Positions 6,940-14,019 of a stretch of 17,597 bases of DNA are shown in pieces. The first letter of the stretch is position 1, and every line of letters starts with the position of its first letter. The stretch spans positions 1-17,597 of the forward strand of contig CAYPCV010000102.1 in NCBI GenBank assembly GCA_964409295.1, given 5' to 3'. The DNA comes from UBA1140 sp964409295 (GTDB lineage Bacteria; Campylobacterota; Campylobacteria; Campylobacterales; Sulfurovaceae). The translations under genes and the position numbers were made by a program. The notes below the pieces were generated by a model. That model worked only from the letters and a program-made list of their open reading frames with translations. It was not told the DNA's origin and did not search any database.

Positions 6940-8126
6940 AACATCGCCTCTTTTGGGTTGCTAACCGAAACTCTCCAAACAGGAATAAGTACTGCTGTTA
7001 TAAAAGGAATGGCATAGAGCAGAAAGATAGAGCTTAATGTAGCCATATCGACTACAGGAATAAACTTTACGCTATTTTGTAGGTTTTGACCCCCTAAAAA
7101 GATGTTTTTTAGTATAGGTGCATCAATCATAAATACAAAAAGATAGGCCATAAAAACAGCTATCGTATAAGAAGTTATTATTAAGATAATTGTCTCCATG
7201 AATTTGAGTTTTAAAACATCATTTATACTCCACCCTAAAGCACGAAGAAGTCCAATATGCCGTTTTTCACTAGAGTAGACCATGTTGTAGCGTTGGTATA
7301 AAATTAGTGAAAAGGTCATGAGTACAATTAAAAATAGAATCAGAAAAAATCCACCTTTGTAGTTATAAAGGGTTTTATAGGATTTTTTTACTTCATTTTT
7401 ATTGACAATTTGCAGGTCATAATGCAGTGCTGAAACTTTGTCGTTTATCTGCTTCCACTCATCAGGATTGGGTACATTAAAACTAATATCACTGACTTCT
7501 TCTTCGCTGTAGCCCAAAACTTTTCTAGCCAAATCAATAGGCATGATAATCATATCGTTTGCAATAAGTTGAGTCTCTTTTGGCAGTGTTTTAAAAATCT
7601 TTATATTTTCAAATTCGCCTTTGGGGGTTAAAAAATTGTACTCACTGTTGTAAAAATGCTCTTCAAGGTATCTTTTGACCCCTTTTCCTACAATCATCTG
7701 TTTATTTTTCAGAAATGCTTTTAGGTCGATATTATCTATAAGTTTCTCTAGGTTTTTTTGACTCTGCTCTTCAAAAAAATCAACCCCTACAATTAAAAAT
7801 GATTTCTCTTTGGCTTGAAAAAAGTATCGTCCATAGACTCTTGGTGTTACTTTTGTGACTCCATAAATATCAAGCAGTTCATCACTCCAAGAGAAAGAAG
7901 CAGGAACAGCTGTTCCCCCTTGTAGACGGCTTACTACAAAATCGGGTTGTGATTCGAGTGTCTGTTCTAATGAAAAACGAATAGAAGATGAGAGAAATAG
8001 CACCGAAGAGAGTAAAAAGAGTAAAAGTACAGAGACCATAACAACGCTTAGGTGTTTACTACGCTCTTTAAAGAGTTGCAGAGTCAAAAAGTGCCAAAAG
8101 GCATTGTTTAAAAATGTGCTATTCAT
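6936..8126 (-). CDS. FtsX/MacB-like ABC transporter permease
   Basis: A 396-aa permease with the type VII layout: one N-terminal helix (about 27-48), a large periplasmic domain (about 50-255), then three helices (257-277, 308-332, 360-381) and a short cytoplasmic tail ending NPKEAML. The segment EKRHIGLLRALGWS (287-300), after the second helix, is the typical coupling-helix region that contacts the ATPase. The family includes MacB, LolCE and FtsX. Here it is flanked by NosL-like genes, so the periplasmic domain may engage a copper chaperone or its client. Its first eight codon-bases overlap the end of the upstream 76-aa gene, and its stop overlaps the ATPase start. Confidence 0.9.
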   Translation of the reverse strand: MNSTFLNNAFWHFLTLQLFKERSKHLSVVMVSVLLLFLLSSVLFLSSSIRFSLEQTLESQPDFVVSRLQGGTAVPASFSWSDELLDIYGVTKVTPRVYGRYFFQAKEKSFLIVGVDFFEEQSQKNLEKLIDNIDLKAFLKNKQMIVGKGVKRYLEEHFYNSEYNFLTPKGEFENIKIFKTLPKETQLIANDMIIMPIDLARKVLGYSEEEVSDISFNVPNPDEWKQINDKVSALHYDLQIVNKNEVKKSYKTLYNYKGGFFLILFLIVLMTFSLILYQRYNMVYSSEKRHIGLLRALGWSINDVLKLKFMETIILIITSYTIAVFMAYLFVFMIDAPILKNIFLGGQNLQNSVKFIPVVDMATLSSIFLLYAIPFITAVLIPVWRVSVSNPKEAML

Positions 8127-8349
8127 AGATAAAATCCATCTTTTTTAAATTTGGCATCTCTGGATAGCTGGGGTTATAATACGATTCATCATACGCCACC
8201 GAAAGAGAGAGTCGTGAGTCATGAGTTAGTTGCGTGAGTGTTTGAAGTCTCTGCACTCTATTTTTTGTAGAAGATTGAAAATAGTGCAAAGAGATAGTAA
8301 TAAGCATTGTTATTAAAAGTAAGGTCAAGATTAAAAAAGATTTTATCAT
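8119..8349 (-). CDS. Small single-span membrane-anchored protein, unknown
   Basis: A 76-residue product with one N-terminal hydrophobic segment (about 3-23) and a polar tail rich in Ser, Thr and Tyr (YDESYYNPSYPEMP near 54-67), presumably periplasmic. No family recognised. It begins with ATG, ends by overlapping the permease start by eight bases, and starts seven bases after the second NosL gene, so it is embedded in the operon. The permease partner position suggests a small accessory subunit of the transporter, by order only. Confidence 0.65.
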   Translation of the reverse strand: MIKSFLILTLLLITMLITISLHYFQSSTKNRVQRLQTLTQLTHDSRLSLSVAYDESYYNPSYPEMPNLKKMDFIYE

Positions 8350-8356
8350 GCTTTTC

Positions 8357-9058
8357 CTAGTTACTATATTCTATACCATCAAGTGCCATGATAAGTTTGG
8401 GATTAATCTCTTGAAATCGAATGATTTTATCTGCATTGTGGTCTTTCATAAAGTTTTTTGCTCCCTCTTTTGTTTCAAAAGGGATTAACTCATCGCCCAT
8501 AGGTCCATAAATATCTGAACCTAAAACATAAAATGCCTCTTTTGCATCAACTCCTTTTAGGGTATAGAAATCAGTAACTTTTATCTCTGTAATTTTACTT
8601 CTATCATAGGGAAAATCACTATTAAAGATATAATATTTCATCATATCTTTAACCCCATCAAAGTAATTTATTTTATTTTCTACTTTAATAATGCTAACCC
8701 ATTTTGGGTATTTTGTCACAAACATACCACAGACAGGACACTTGCTTTTTGGGGGTACGATTATGGCTTCTTTTGCATGTTCGTGTGTAGTCTCTTTTGC
8801 CATTAAAAAATAGCTCAGTGCCTCTTTATCTCTTTTGTTGAGTCTCATACACGGCTTAAATTCTTCTAGTTGTTTAGAAATCTCTGTTAAATTTTTAGCT
8901 GTAATTTTTGAGAGCTTTTTCTCCTCACAAAGTTTTTCTGAAATTTTTTCGCCTTTTTGAACCAGTTTTGCATATTTATTAGCAGAGAGTTCTTTGCTCT
9001 GCTCTTGTGCATAAAGAGCAGAGCAAATAAGTAAAAGCGTAAGCAGAAAGCGTCTCAT
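8357..9058 (-). CDS. Secreted NosL-family protein with N-terminal two-Cys domain
   Basis: A 233-aa protein with a clear signal peptide (MRRFLLTLLLICSALYA, cut likely after residue 17). Residues about 30-88 form a helical domain with C44 and C70 (GEKISEKLC ... CMRLNKRDKEALSYFL). The NosL domain follows: CPVCGMFV (107-114), NYFDGVKDMMKYY (131-143), DAKEAFYVLGS (171-181) and GPMGDELIPF (185-194). NosL-family proteins bind Cu(I) near the CxxCGM segment and deliver it to nitrous oxide reductase in the periplasm. No nosZ is in the window, so the client is open. It starts 11 bases after the first NosL-like gene. The extra N-terminal domain matches the C-terminal domain of that neighbour, as described in the findings. 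Confidence 0.85.
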   Translation of the reverse strand: MRRFLLTLLLICSALYAQEQSKELSANKYAKLVQKGEKISEKLCEEKKLSKITAKNLTEISKQLEEFKPCMRLNKRDKEALSYFLMAKETTHEHAKEAIIVPPKSKCPVCGMFVTKYPKWVSIIKVENKINYFDGVKDMMKYYIFNSDFPYDRSKITEIKVTDFYTLKGVDAKEAFYVLGSDIYGPMGDELIPFETKEGAKNFMKDHNADKIIRFQEINPKLIMALDGIEYSN

Positions 9059-9069
9059 TATAGTCCTTG

Positions 9070-9771
9070 TTATTTACTTCTTGACGTTAAATATAGTGCA
9101 ATAGCCTGAAGTTTTTTTCCTTTAATTTTACCACAAATCTCTTCTGTTTTTAGATAGCTTTTTGCTTCTGCAACAGAGTCAAAAGTTTTTTCTGTAGGTT
9201 TACAAATTTTTCCAAACATCATTTCGCCTTTTTTTGCCATCATCGCTTGTTTTTTAGCAATCATCTTTTGTGCTTTGGCAAGATTCTCTTGAACAAATTT
9301 TAGAGTCTCTTCAAAAGTTTTTACTTCTCCTGAAAACTTTTTAGCAAATGATTGAGCATCTTTTTTAGTAGCAAAAGCATATTTACTAATTCTGCTCATT
9401 GTTCCTGCTTTTGTACTTCCTACCACATACCATGCACTGTTTGCATCTATAAATTTTAGGCTTGTATTGTCTACTACTTTTACATCTTTTAAATTATGTT
9501 TATGTATGTTTGTTGCCAAACAGTGAATCGAACAGTACTGTTTAACCGTTCCATTACTCTCTACAGCATGATTTGTTTTGTAAAACATAGGAAGCGTCAT
9601 TCCACAACTAGGACAGAACATCTTACCTTTTCCTGTTTGAAGAAGTTGGGCTTTGTCAAGAGGAACAGATTGAAATCGTGTAGGCATTTTCTGATTGTTG
9701 CTTGCCTCTTGAGCAAAGGTACTAGAGCTTAATGTTAGTAAAAGGGTTATAAGTATTAGAATTTTTTTCAT
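9070..9771 (-). CDS. Secreted NosL-family protein with C-terminal two-Cys domain
   Basis: First gene of the operon, 233 aa. The signal peptide is residues 1-20 (ending SSSTFA). The NosL domain opens with FCPSCGMTLPMF (52-63), followed by QYCSIHCLATNI (78-89), which adds a second Cys/His pair, then DANSAWYVVGS (109-119) and GTMSRISKYAFATKKDA (123-139). A Lys/Met-rich helical linker (about 155-182) leads to a C-terminal domain with C190 and C213 (GEMMFGKIC ... CGKIKGKKLQAIALYL). The family role is periplasmic Cu(I) carriage. Met, Cys and His abundance fits a copper protein, though metal identity is inference. It is transcribed from a promoter with a tandem 11-bp repeat over its -35 region. Confidence 0.85.
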   Translation of the reverse strand: MKKILILITLLLTLSSSTFAQEASNNQKMPTRFQSVPLDKAQLLQTGKGKMFCPSCGMTLPMFYKTNHAVESNGTVKQYCSIHCLATNIHKHNLKDVKVVDNTSLKFIDANSAWYVVGSTKAGTMSRISKYAFATKKDAQSFAKKFSGEVKTFEETLKFVQENLAKAQKMIAKKQAMMAKKGEMMFGKICKPTEKTFDSVAEAKSYLKTEEICGKIKGKKLQAIALYLTSRSK

Positions 9772-9796
9772 GAATTTCTCGCTTTTTTTTAGATAG

Positions 9797-9826
9797 TTTA
9801 TAGCTTTAGTGTTAATTTAGTGTTAA
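9797..9826 (-). promoter_or_regulatory. Promoter of the NosL/ABC operon (TTAACA - 18 bp - TATAAA)
   Basis: On the minus strand TTAACA (9821-9826) and TATAAA (9797-9802) are separated by 18 bases, ahead of a short leader and the ATG at 9771. A recognisable -35 is less usual here than a bare -10, and it falls inside a tandem repeat, suggesting regulated expression. Confidence 0.5.
9805..9826. repeat. Perfect tandem 11-bp direct repeat, candidate regulator site
   Basis: TTTAGTGTTAA occurs twice back to back (9805-9815, 9816-9826), exactly one helical turn apart. The pair spans the spacer and -35 of the minus-strand operon promoter and lies about 32-53 bases upstream of the predicted start of the plus-strand 53-aa gene. 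Tandem half-sites at 11-bp pitch are typical of OmpR/PhoB-family response regulators; no regulator gene is in the window, so the factor is unknown. Confidence 0.5.
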
Positions 9827-9845
9827 TCTTTTTATAAAAAATCAG

Positions 9846-9851
9846 TATAAT
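9846..9851 (+). promoter_or_regulatory. -10 box of the 53-aa Cys protein gene
   Basis: TATAAT, 28-33 bases before the ATG at 9880, predicts a start near 9858 and a leader of about 22 nt containing the ribosome site AAGGA. Confidence 0.55.
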
Positions 9852-9879
9852 TCAAAAAAATTAACAACAAGGAAAGAAC

Positions 9880-10041
9880 ATGGCAGTACCAGAAGATATT
9901 GGATGTAACAATATGGAGTGTAAAGAGTCTACAAAATGTCAACGAACGGTTATTTATGAAAATAAAACAGCACGCGAAGTAAAAACTTTTGGAGGAACAA
10001 AAGATAAAGGTTGTGGAAAATTCATTCCTAAAAAAGATTAA
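9880..10041 (+). CDS. 53-aa four-cysteine protein, divergent from the NosL operon
   Basis: A short ORF that begins MAVPEDIGCNNMECKEST and ends KGCGKFIPKKD. It has four cysteines (C9, C14, C20, C45), no hydrophobic segment, and a Lys/Arg-rich second half. It is supported by a consensus TATAAT at 9846-9851 and by AAGGA at 9869-9873, six bases before the ATG. Codon use matches the neighbours. The cysteine spacing suggests a small metal-binding or redox protein of the cytoplasm; no family name can be given. It shares its intergenic regulatory repeat with the NosL/ABC operon, which makes a link to metal handling plausible. Its stop lies six bases from the convergent bioD stop. Confidence 0.7.
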   Translation: MAVPEDIGCNNMECKESTKCQRTVIYENKTAREVKTFGGTKDKGCGKFIPKKD

Positions 10042-10047
10042 TAAATC

Positions 10048-10683
10048 TTAGGAGAGTTTTTCTATAAAATTCTCCAACTTCTCTTGCACACTCCACCAGT
10101 TTGGAAAAACTTCATCATAAAAGGGTTGTGTAACTTCTTTGAAATTATCTCTCTCTTCAAAAAGATTTACAGCCCATTCAAAAGGTATATTTCTATTTGT
10201 TAATGCTTCTATACTTAACAGAGTATCATTGATACAGCCCAGTTTTGAAGGCGTTACTAATAGCGTATTACACTTTAACTCTGATATTAAGTCAATCATT
10301 TTGTAAGTGGCTGTAATAGGTACAAAGAGTCCACCTGCTCCTTCAATAATAAGTATATCACAGAGTTTTGCTAACTCATTAATCTTATTTTTTATATCTT
10401 CTATTTGAATTGTTTTCTCTAAATCTGCACAAAAAGGGGCTGATGGTAGTTCAAAAGTGTATGCTGTAATATCTTTAGCTTTTAAGTTATGAAAGTTTTT
10501 ATTGTACTTTTGAACCTGCTTTAAAAGAAGCGTTGCATCCAAAGGCTCTTCTATAACACCTGTCTCAATGGGCTTGCAAATACCAACAGATATACCTTGT
10601 TCTCCTAAGTATTCAATAAGCTTTAGAGTTGTGTAGGTTTTACCAACATCCGTATTGGTCGCTGTTACAAAAAGGGATTTCAC
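10048..10683 (-). CDS. bioD: Dethiobiotin synthetase
   Basis: Closes the ureido ring of dethiobiotin from 7,8-diaminononanoate, CO2 and ATP, the penultimate step of biotin synthesis. The 211-aa length is normal. The P-loop-like ATNTDVGKTYTT is at 8-19, KPIETGV at 38-44, and the conserved IIEGAGGLFVPI at 113-124. The start is GTG at 10683, with GGAG seven bases upstream; no ATG alternative keeps the N-terminal MKSLFVTATNTDVGKT block. It stands alone on this strand, divergent from clpS and convergent with the 53-aa gene, so other bio genes must lie elsewhere. Confidence 0.95.
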   Translation of the reverse strand: MKSLFVTATNTDVGKTYTTLKLIEYLGEQGISVGICKPIETGVIEEPLDATLLLKQVQKYNKNFHNLKAKDITAYTFELPSAPFCADLEKTIQIEDIKNKINELAKLCDILIIEGAGGLFVPITATYKMIDLISELKCNTLLVTPSKLGCINDTLLSIEALTNRNIPFEWAVNLFEERDNFKEVTQPFYDEVFPNWWSVQEKLENFIEKLS

Positions 10684-10702
10684 AATTAAACTCCAAATTT
10701 TT

Positions 10703-10739
10703 ACTAGTATTGTAACACAAAATAAGCTATACTAGTATT
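10703..10739. promoter_or_regulatory. Divergent bioD/clpS promoter region with repeated ACTAGTATT
   Basis: ACTAGTATT occurs at 10703-10711 and 10731-10739, each inside a small palindrome (TACTAGTA, ATACTAGTAT). The first copy overlaps the likely bioD -10 (TACAAT on the minus strand, 10709-10714); the second overlaps a likely clpS -10 (TATACT, 10728-10733). This could be a shared operator or simply two similar -10 regions. Confidence 0.4.
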
Positions 10740-10767
10740 ATATATAGTAATAGTAGAGGATAGTTAA

Positions 10768-11064
10768 GTGTCGAAAATAGAAGAAGAGTTAGAGTCAGAG
10801 TTGGCTTTGGCTGAACCAACAAAATATAAAGTTTTGTTACATAATGATGACTACAGTACCATGGACTTTGTTGTTGAGATTTTAGTGAATGTATTTCATA
10901 AAAATATTAATCAAGCAGAGGAGATTATGATAGCCATACATAAATCAGGAAGAGCAGTGTGTGGTATTTATACCTTTGAAATTGCAGAGACAAAAGTGTA
11001 TCAGGTTAAAGAGTTGGCAAAAAGTAATGGATTTCCGTTACTCGCTACAATGGAAGAAGTGTAA
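10768..11064 (+). CDS. clpS: ATP-dependent Clp protease adaptor ClpS
   Basis: N-recognin that binds proteins bearing N-terminal Leu, Phe, Tyr or Trp and hands them to ClpA for degradation by ClpP. The 98-aa chain has a flexible acidic N-terminal tail (1-17) and the adaptor core. The degron-pocket residues are visible in LLHNDDYSTMDFVV (23-36; N26, D27) and in AIHKSGRA (56-63; H58). The start codon is GTG at 10768, with GAGGA seven bases upstream. It lies 21 bases before clpA, so the two are cotranscribed and likely stoichiometrically linked. Confidence 0.95.
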   Translation: MSKIEEELESELALAEPTKYKVLLHNDDYSTMDFVVEILVNVFHKNINQAEEIMIAIHKSGRAVCGIYTFEIAETKVYQVKELAKSNGFPLLATMEEV

Positions 11065-11085
11065 ACTCAGGAAAAAGGATAAAAA

Positions 11086-13290
11086 ATGATTAGTATAGAA
11101 CTTAACAATATATTTAGAGCCTCAGTCAAATTTGCTAAAGAGAACAGACATGAATATTTAACTTTAGAACATATTTTTTTATCTATTCTAAAAAGTGCAG
11201 AGGGCAGTGAAATACTTACAATGGTAGGTGCTAATGTAGATGAGATGCAAGAGGCTGTTGAACAGTATATTGAACTAAATAATCCTATTATGGAAGATTT
11301 AGAAGAAGAGAATGGGGTTTATGAACCGTATGAAACCTTGGCTCTGTCGCATGTAATGAACGACATGGTTAACCATATTAATGCATCTGGGCGACCAGAG
11401 GCAAAAATAGGAGACTTGTTGGCTTCTATTTTTACGCAAACAAAAAGTTTTGCTTATACCGTGTTGCAATCACGAGGTGTGAGTCGTTTGGATATTTTAG
11501 AAGTTATTTCTCATTCAGATATAGACGAACATCAAGAAAACAGTAACGATGAAGATACTACTCCTAATTTGACAGCGTATACAACCGAATTGGTGGCTGT
11601 TGCACGCAGTGGAAAAATAGACCCAGTAGTAGGAAGAGCTTCTGAAATAGACAGAGTGATGCAAACATTATGTAGAAGAAAGAAAAATAATCCACTGTTA
11701 GTTGGCGAGCCAGGTGTGGGTAAAACAGCGATTGCCGAGGGATTAGCATTGCAAATTGCAAACGATGAAGTACCTGAAATTCTTAAAGGAAGTTCAATTT
11801 TCGGATTGGATTTGGGTGCAATGATTTCAGGAACAAAATATCGTGGAGATTTTGAAAAACGCCTAAAAGGTGTTTTGAGTGAGCTTCAAACAGTGGATAA
11901 AGCGATTCTATTTATTGATGAAATTCATACTTTGGTTGGTGCAGGAGCAACATCTGGTGGTAGTATGGATGCTGCGAATCTACTCAAACCTGCATTGGCA
12001 AGAGGAGAACTTAAATGTATTGGTGCGACAACCTATGCAGAGTTTCGGAATCATTTAGATAAAGACAAAGCACTCTCTCGACGTTTCTCTAAAATCGATA
12101 TTGATGAACCATCAGTAGAAGATACCTTGATTATTTTAAAAGGGGTCAAAGATAAGTATGAAGCGTATCATCAGATTGAGTTTTCAGATGAAGCGTTAGA
12201 GTCGGCTATCTCTTTATCGGTTAAGTACCTTCATGACCGATTTTTGCCAGATAAAGCGATGGATATTATTGATGAAGTGGGGGCTCATTTTATGCTTAGA
12301 GATAAATCTAATGTAATAGTTACCTCTTCAGATATTGAGCTTTCTGTTTCTCGTATGTTGAATCTTCCCTCAACCGTGGTCTCTTCAGATGATACTTCCA
12401 AGCTTAGAAACTTGGCAGATGTAATGAAGTCTAAGATTATTGGTCAAGATGAAGCGATTGATACCGTAGTACAAGCGATAAAACGTTCGTATGCAGGGTT
12501 AAATCAAGCAGACAAACCGATAGGCTCATTTTTGTTTGTCGGTCCAACAGGGGTTGGTAAAACAGCACTTTCAGCAGGATTAGCAGAGAGTATGGATATT
12601 CACTTTGAACGAATTGATATGAGTGAATACATGGAGAAACATGCACTTAGCCGATTGATTGGAGCTCCTCCTGGGTATGTTGGGTACGAGCAGGGTGGAC
12701 TTTTGACAGAAATGGTTAAAAAGAATCCTCATACAGTATTGCTTCTTGATGAGGTGGAAAAAGCTAATCCTGATATTATGAATGTATTACTTCAAGTAAT
12801 GGATGGGGCAAAACTGACTGATAATAATGGAATGGTTAGTGATTTTAAAAATGTTATTTTGATTATGACCTCAAACCTTGGAACTAAAGAGGCAAATGTA
12901 ATGGGCTTCAATAAAGATAACAGCTCTAAAACAGAAAATGCTCTAAACGATTATTTCTCGCCAGAGTTTAGAAACCGTTTGAGTTCAGTGGTTAAGTTTA
13001 ATCACTTATCGTTAGAAGTTGTAGAACAAATAGTTGATACTGAAATAGCTAAACTCAATAAGCAGATGGAGAGTAAAAAAATTACCATCAAATTAGGTAA
13101 AAAAGCTCGAAACTATATAGCAGAAACAGGTTACAGTGACTCATATGGTGCAAGAGAGGTTGCTCGTGTGATTGACCGAGAAATTAAAGAAGCATTAACT
13201 GATGAAATCTTATTTGGCGAACTAAAAGATGGTGGAACGGTTAAAGTAAATTACAAACAGGAGAAACTGGATTTTGTCTTCAATATTTGA
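11086..13290 (+). CDS. clpA: ATP-dependent Clp protease ATP-binding subunit ClpA
   Basis: Hexameric AAA+ unfoldase that feeds substrates to ClpP. The 734-aa protein has a Clp N-domain (about 1-145), first AAA module with Walker A GEPGVGKT (207-214) and Walker B ILFIDE (274-279), and second module with GPTGVGKT (486-493) and VLLLDE (551-556). It lacks the long middle domain of ClpB, which identifies it as ClpA. The segment VMGFNKDNSS (605-614) is at the position of the ClpP-binding IGF/IGL loop, here reading MGF. A C-terminal D2-small domain closes the protein. It starts with ATG behind AAGGA. Its last 17 bases overlap the aat start. clpP is not in the window. Confidence 0.97.
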   Translation: MISIELNNIFRASVKFAKENRHEYLTLEHIFLSILKSAEGSEILTMVGANVDEMQEAVEQYIELNNPIMEDLEEENGVYEPYETLALSHVMNDMVNHINASGRPEAKIGDLLASIFTQTKSFAYTVLQSRGVSRLDILEVISHSDIDEHQENSNDEDTTPNLTAYTTELVAVARSGKIDPVVGRASEIDRVMQTLCRRKKNNPLLVGEPGVGKTAIAEGLALQIANDEVPEILKGSSIFGLDLGAMISGTKYRGDFEKRLKGVLSELQTVDKAILFIDEIHTLVGAGATSGGSMDAANLLKPALARGELKCIGATTYAEFRNHLDKDKALSRRFSKIDIDEPSVEDTLIILKGVKDKYEAYHQIEFSDEALESAISLSVKYLHDRFLPDKAMDIIDEVGAHFMLRDKSNVIVTSSDIELSVSRMLNLPSTVVSSDDTSKLRNLADVMKSKIIGQDEAIDTVVQAIKRSYAGLNQADKPIGSFLFVGPTGVGKTALSAGLAESMDIHFERIDMSEYMEKHALSRLIGAPPGYVGYEQGGLLTEMVKKNPHTVLLLDEVEKANPDIMNVLLQVMDGAKLTDNNGMVSDFKNVILIMTSNLGTKEANVMGFNKDNSSKTENALNDYFSPEFRNRLSSVVKFNHLSLEVVEQIVDTEIAKLNKQMESKKITIKLGKKARNYIAETGYSDSYGAREVARVIDREIKEALTDEILFGELKDGGTVKVNYKQEKLDFVFNI

Positions 13291-14005
13291 TGATGATTAC
13301 TATATTCCTCAATTGCGTAGCTCTTCACATGACTTTCCCAATCCAAGGGAGGCGAGTGAAGAGGGGCTTTTAGCATTTGGAGGCGACTTAAATCCAAATC
13401 GTATTCTAAAAGCATATCGTTCTGGTATTTTCCCTTGGTTTAATCCTACTGACCCTATTTTGTGGTGGTCTCCTAATCCTCGTATGCTTCTCTATCCTGA
13501 AAACTTTAAAACATCAAAATCTTTTCGTAGAGTCTTGCGAAACAGAGGTTATGAAGTTAAATTTGACCATAACTTTGAAGAGGTTATTTCTCATTGTGGC
13601 AATATCCCTCGACCAAATCAAGAGGGTACATGGCTAACAAAAGAGATGAAAGAGGCCTATAAAGAGCTTTATGATATGGGCTTTGCTCACTCTATTGAGA
13701 CCTACTATGAAGGCAAATTAGTAGGAGGACTTTATGGCATTGCTATGGGAAAAGTTTTTTTTGGAGAATCAATGTTTACCTACATGCCAGACGCTTCTAA
13801 AGTAGCTCTTTACGCATTAAGTAATATATGTGTTAAAAAGTGTTATCATTTTATTGATTGCCAAGTTGAGACACCACATATGTTGAAATGGGGTGCTGAA
13901 TTGGTTCAACGGAATAGCTTTTTAGACCAACTAGAAGAGAGTTTAGATGACTCTACCGATTTTGGTTCTTGGAGAGATTGGGCATGGAAATACACAGAGA
14001 AGTAA
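13274..14005 (+). CDS. aat: Leucyl/phenylalanyl-tRNA-protein transferase
   Basis: Transfers Leu or Phe from aminoacyl-tRNA to proteins with N-terminal Lys or Arg, making them ClpS substrates. The 243-aa chain carries the family blocks GLLAFGGDL (31-39), GIFPWFNPTDPILWWSPNPR (51-70), EGTWLTKEM (117-125), AHSIE (138-142) and FFGESMF (162-168), and DCQ in the C-terminal part. The best start is TTG at 13274, inside the end of clpA, with AGGAG at 13259-13263 (10-nt spacing). No ATG falls between it and the conserved GGDL block, and the N-terminal length then matches the family. The rare start and 17-base overlap imply coupling to clpA translation. Confidence 0.93.
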   Translation: MSSIFDDDYYIPQLRSSSHDFPNPREASEEGLLAFGGDLNPNRILKAYRSGIFPWFNPTDPILWWSPNPRMLLYPENFKTSKSFRRVLRNRGYEVKFDHNFEEVISHCGNIPRPNQEGTWLTKEMKEAYKELYDMGFAHSIETYYEGKLVGGLYGIAMGKVFFGESMFTYMPDASKVALYALSNICVKKCYHFIDCQVETPHMLKWGAELVQRNSFLDQLEESLDDSTDFGSWRDWAWKYTEK

Positions 14006-14019
14006 GGGAGTACAAGGCA

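Noticed and set aside
10034..10049. AAGATT-AATA-AATCTT hairpin between the 53-aa gene and bioD
   Set aside because: Only a 6-bp AT-rich stem formed largely by coding bases, with no T-tract at the right distance; too weak to call as a terminator.
13969..14019. Upstream ATG for transaldolase inside aat
   Set aside because: It adds 17 residues unlike the family and lacks a ribosome site; ATG 14020 has AGGGAG upstream.
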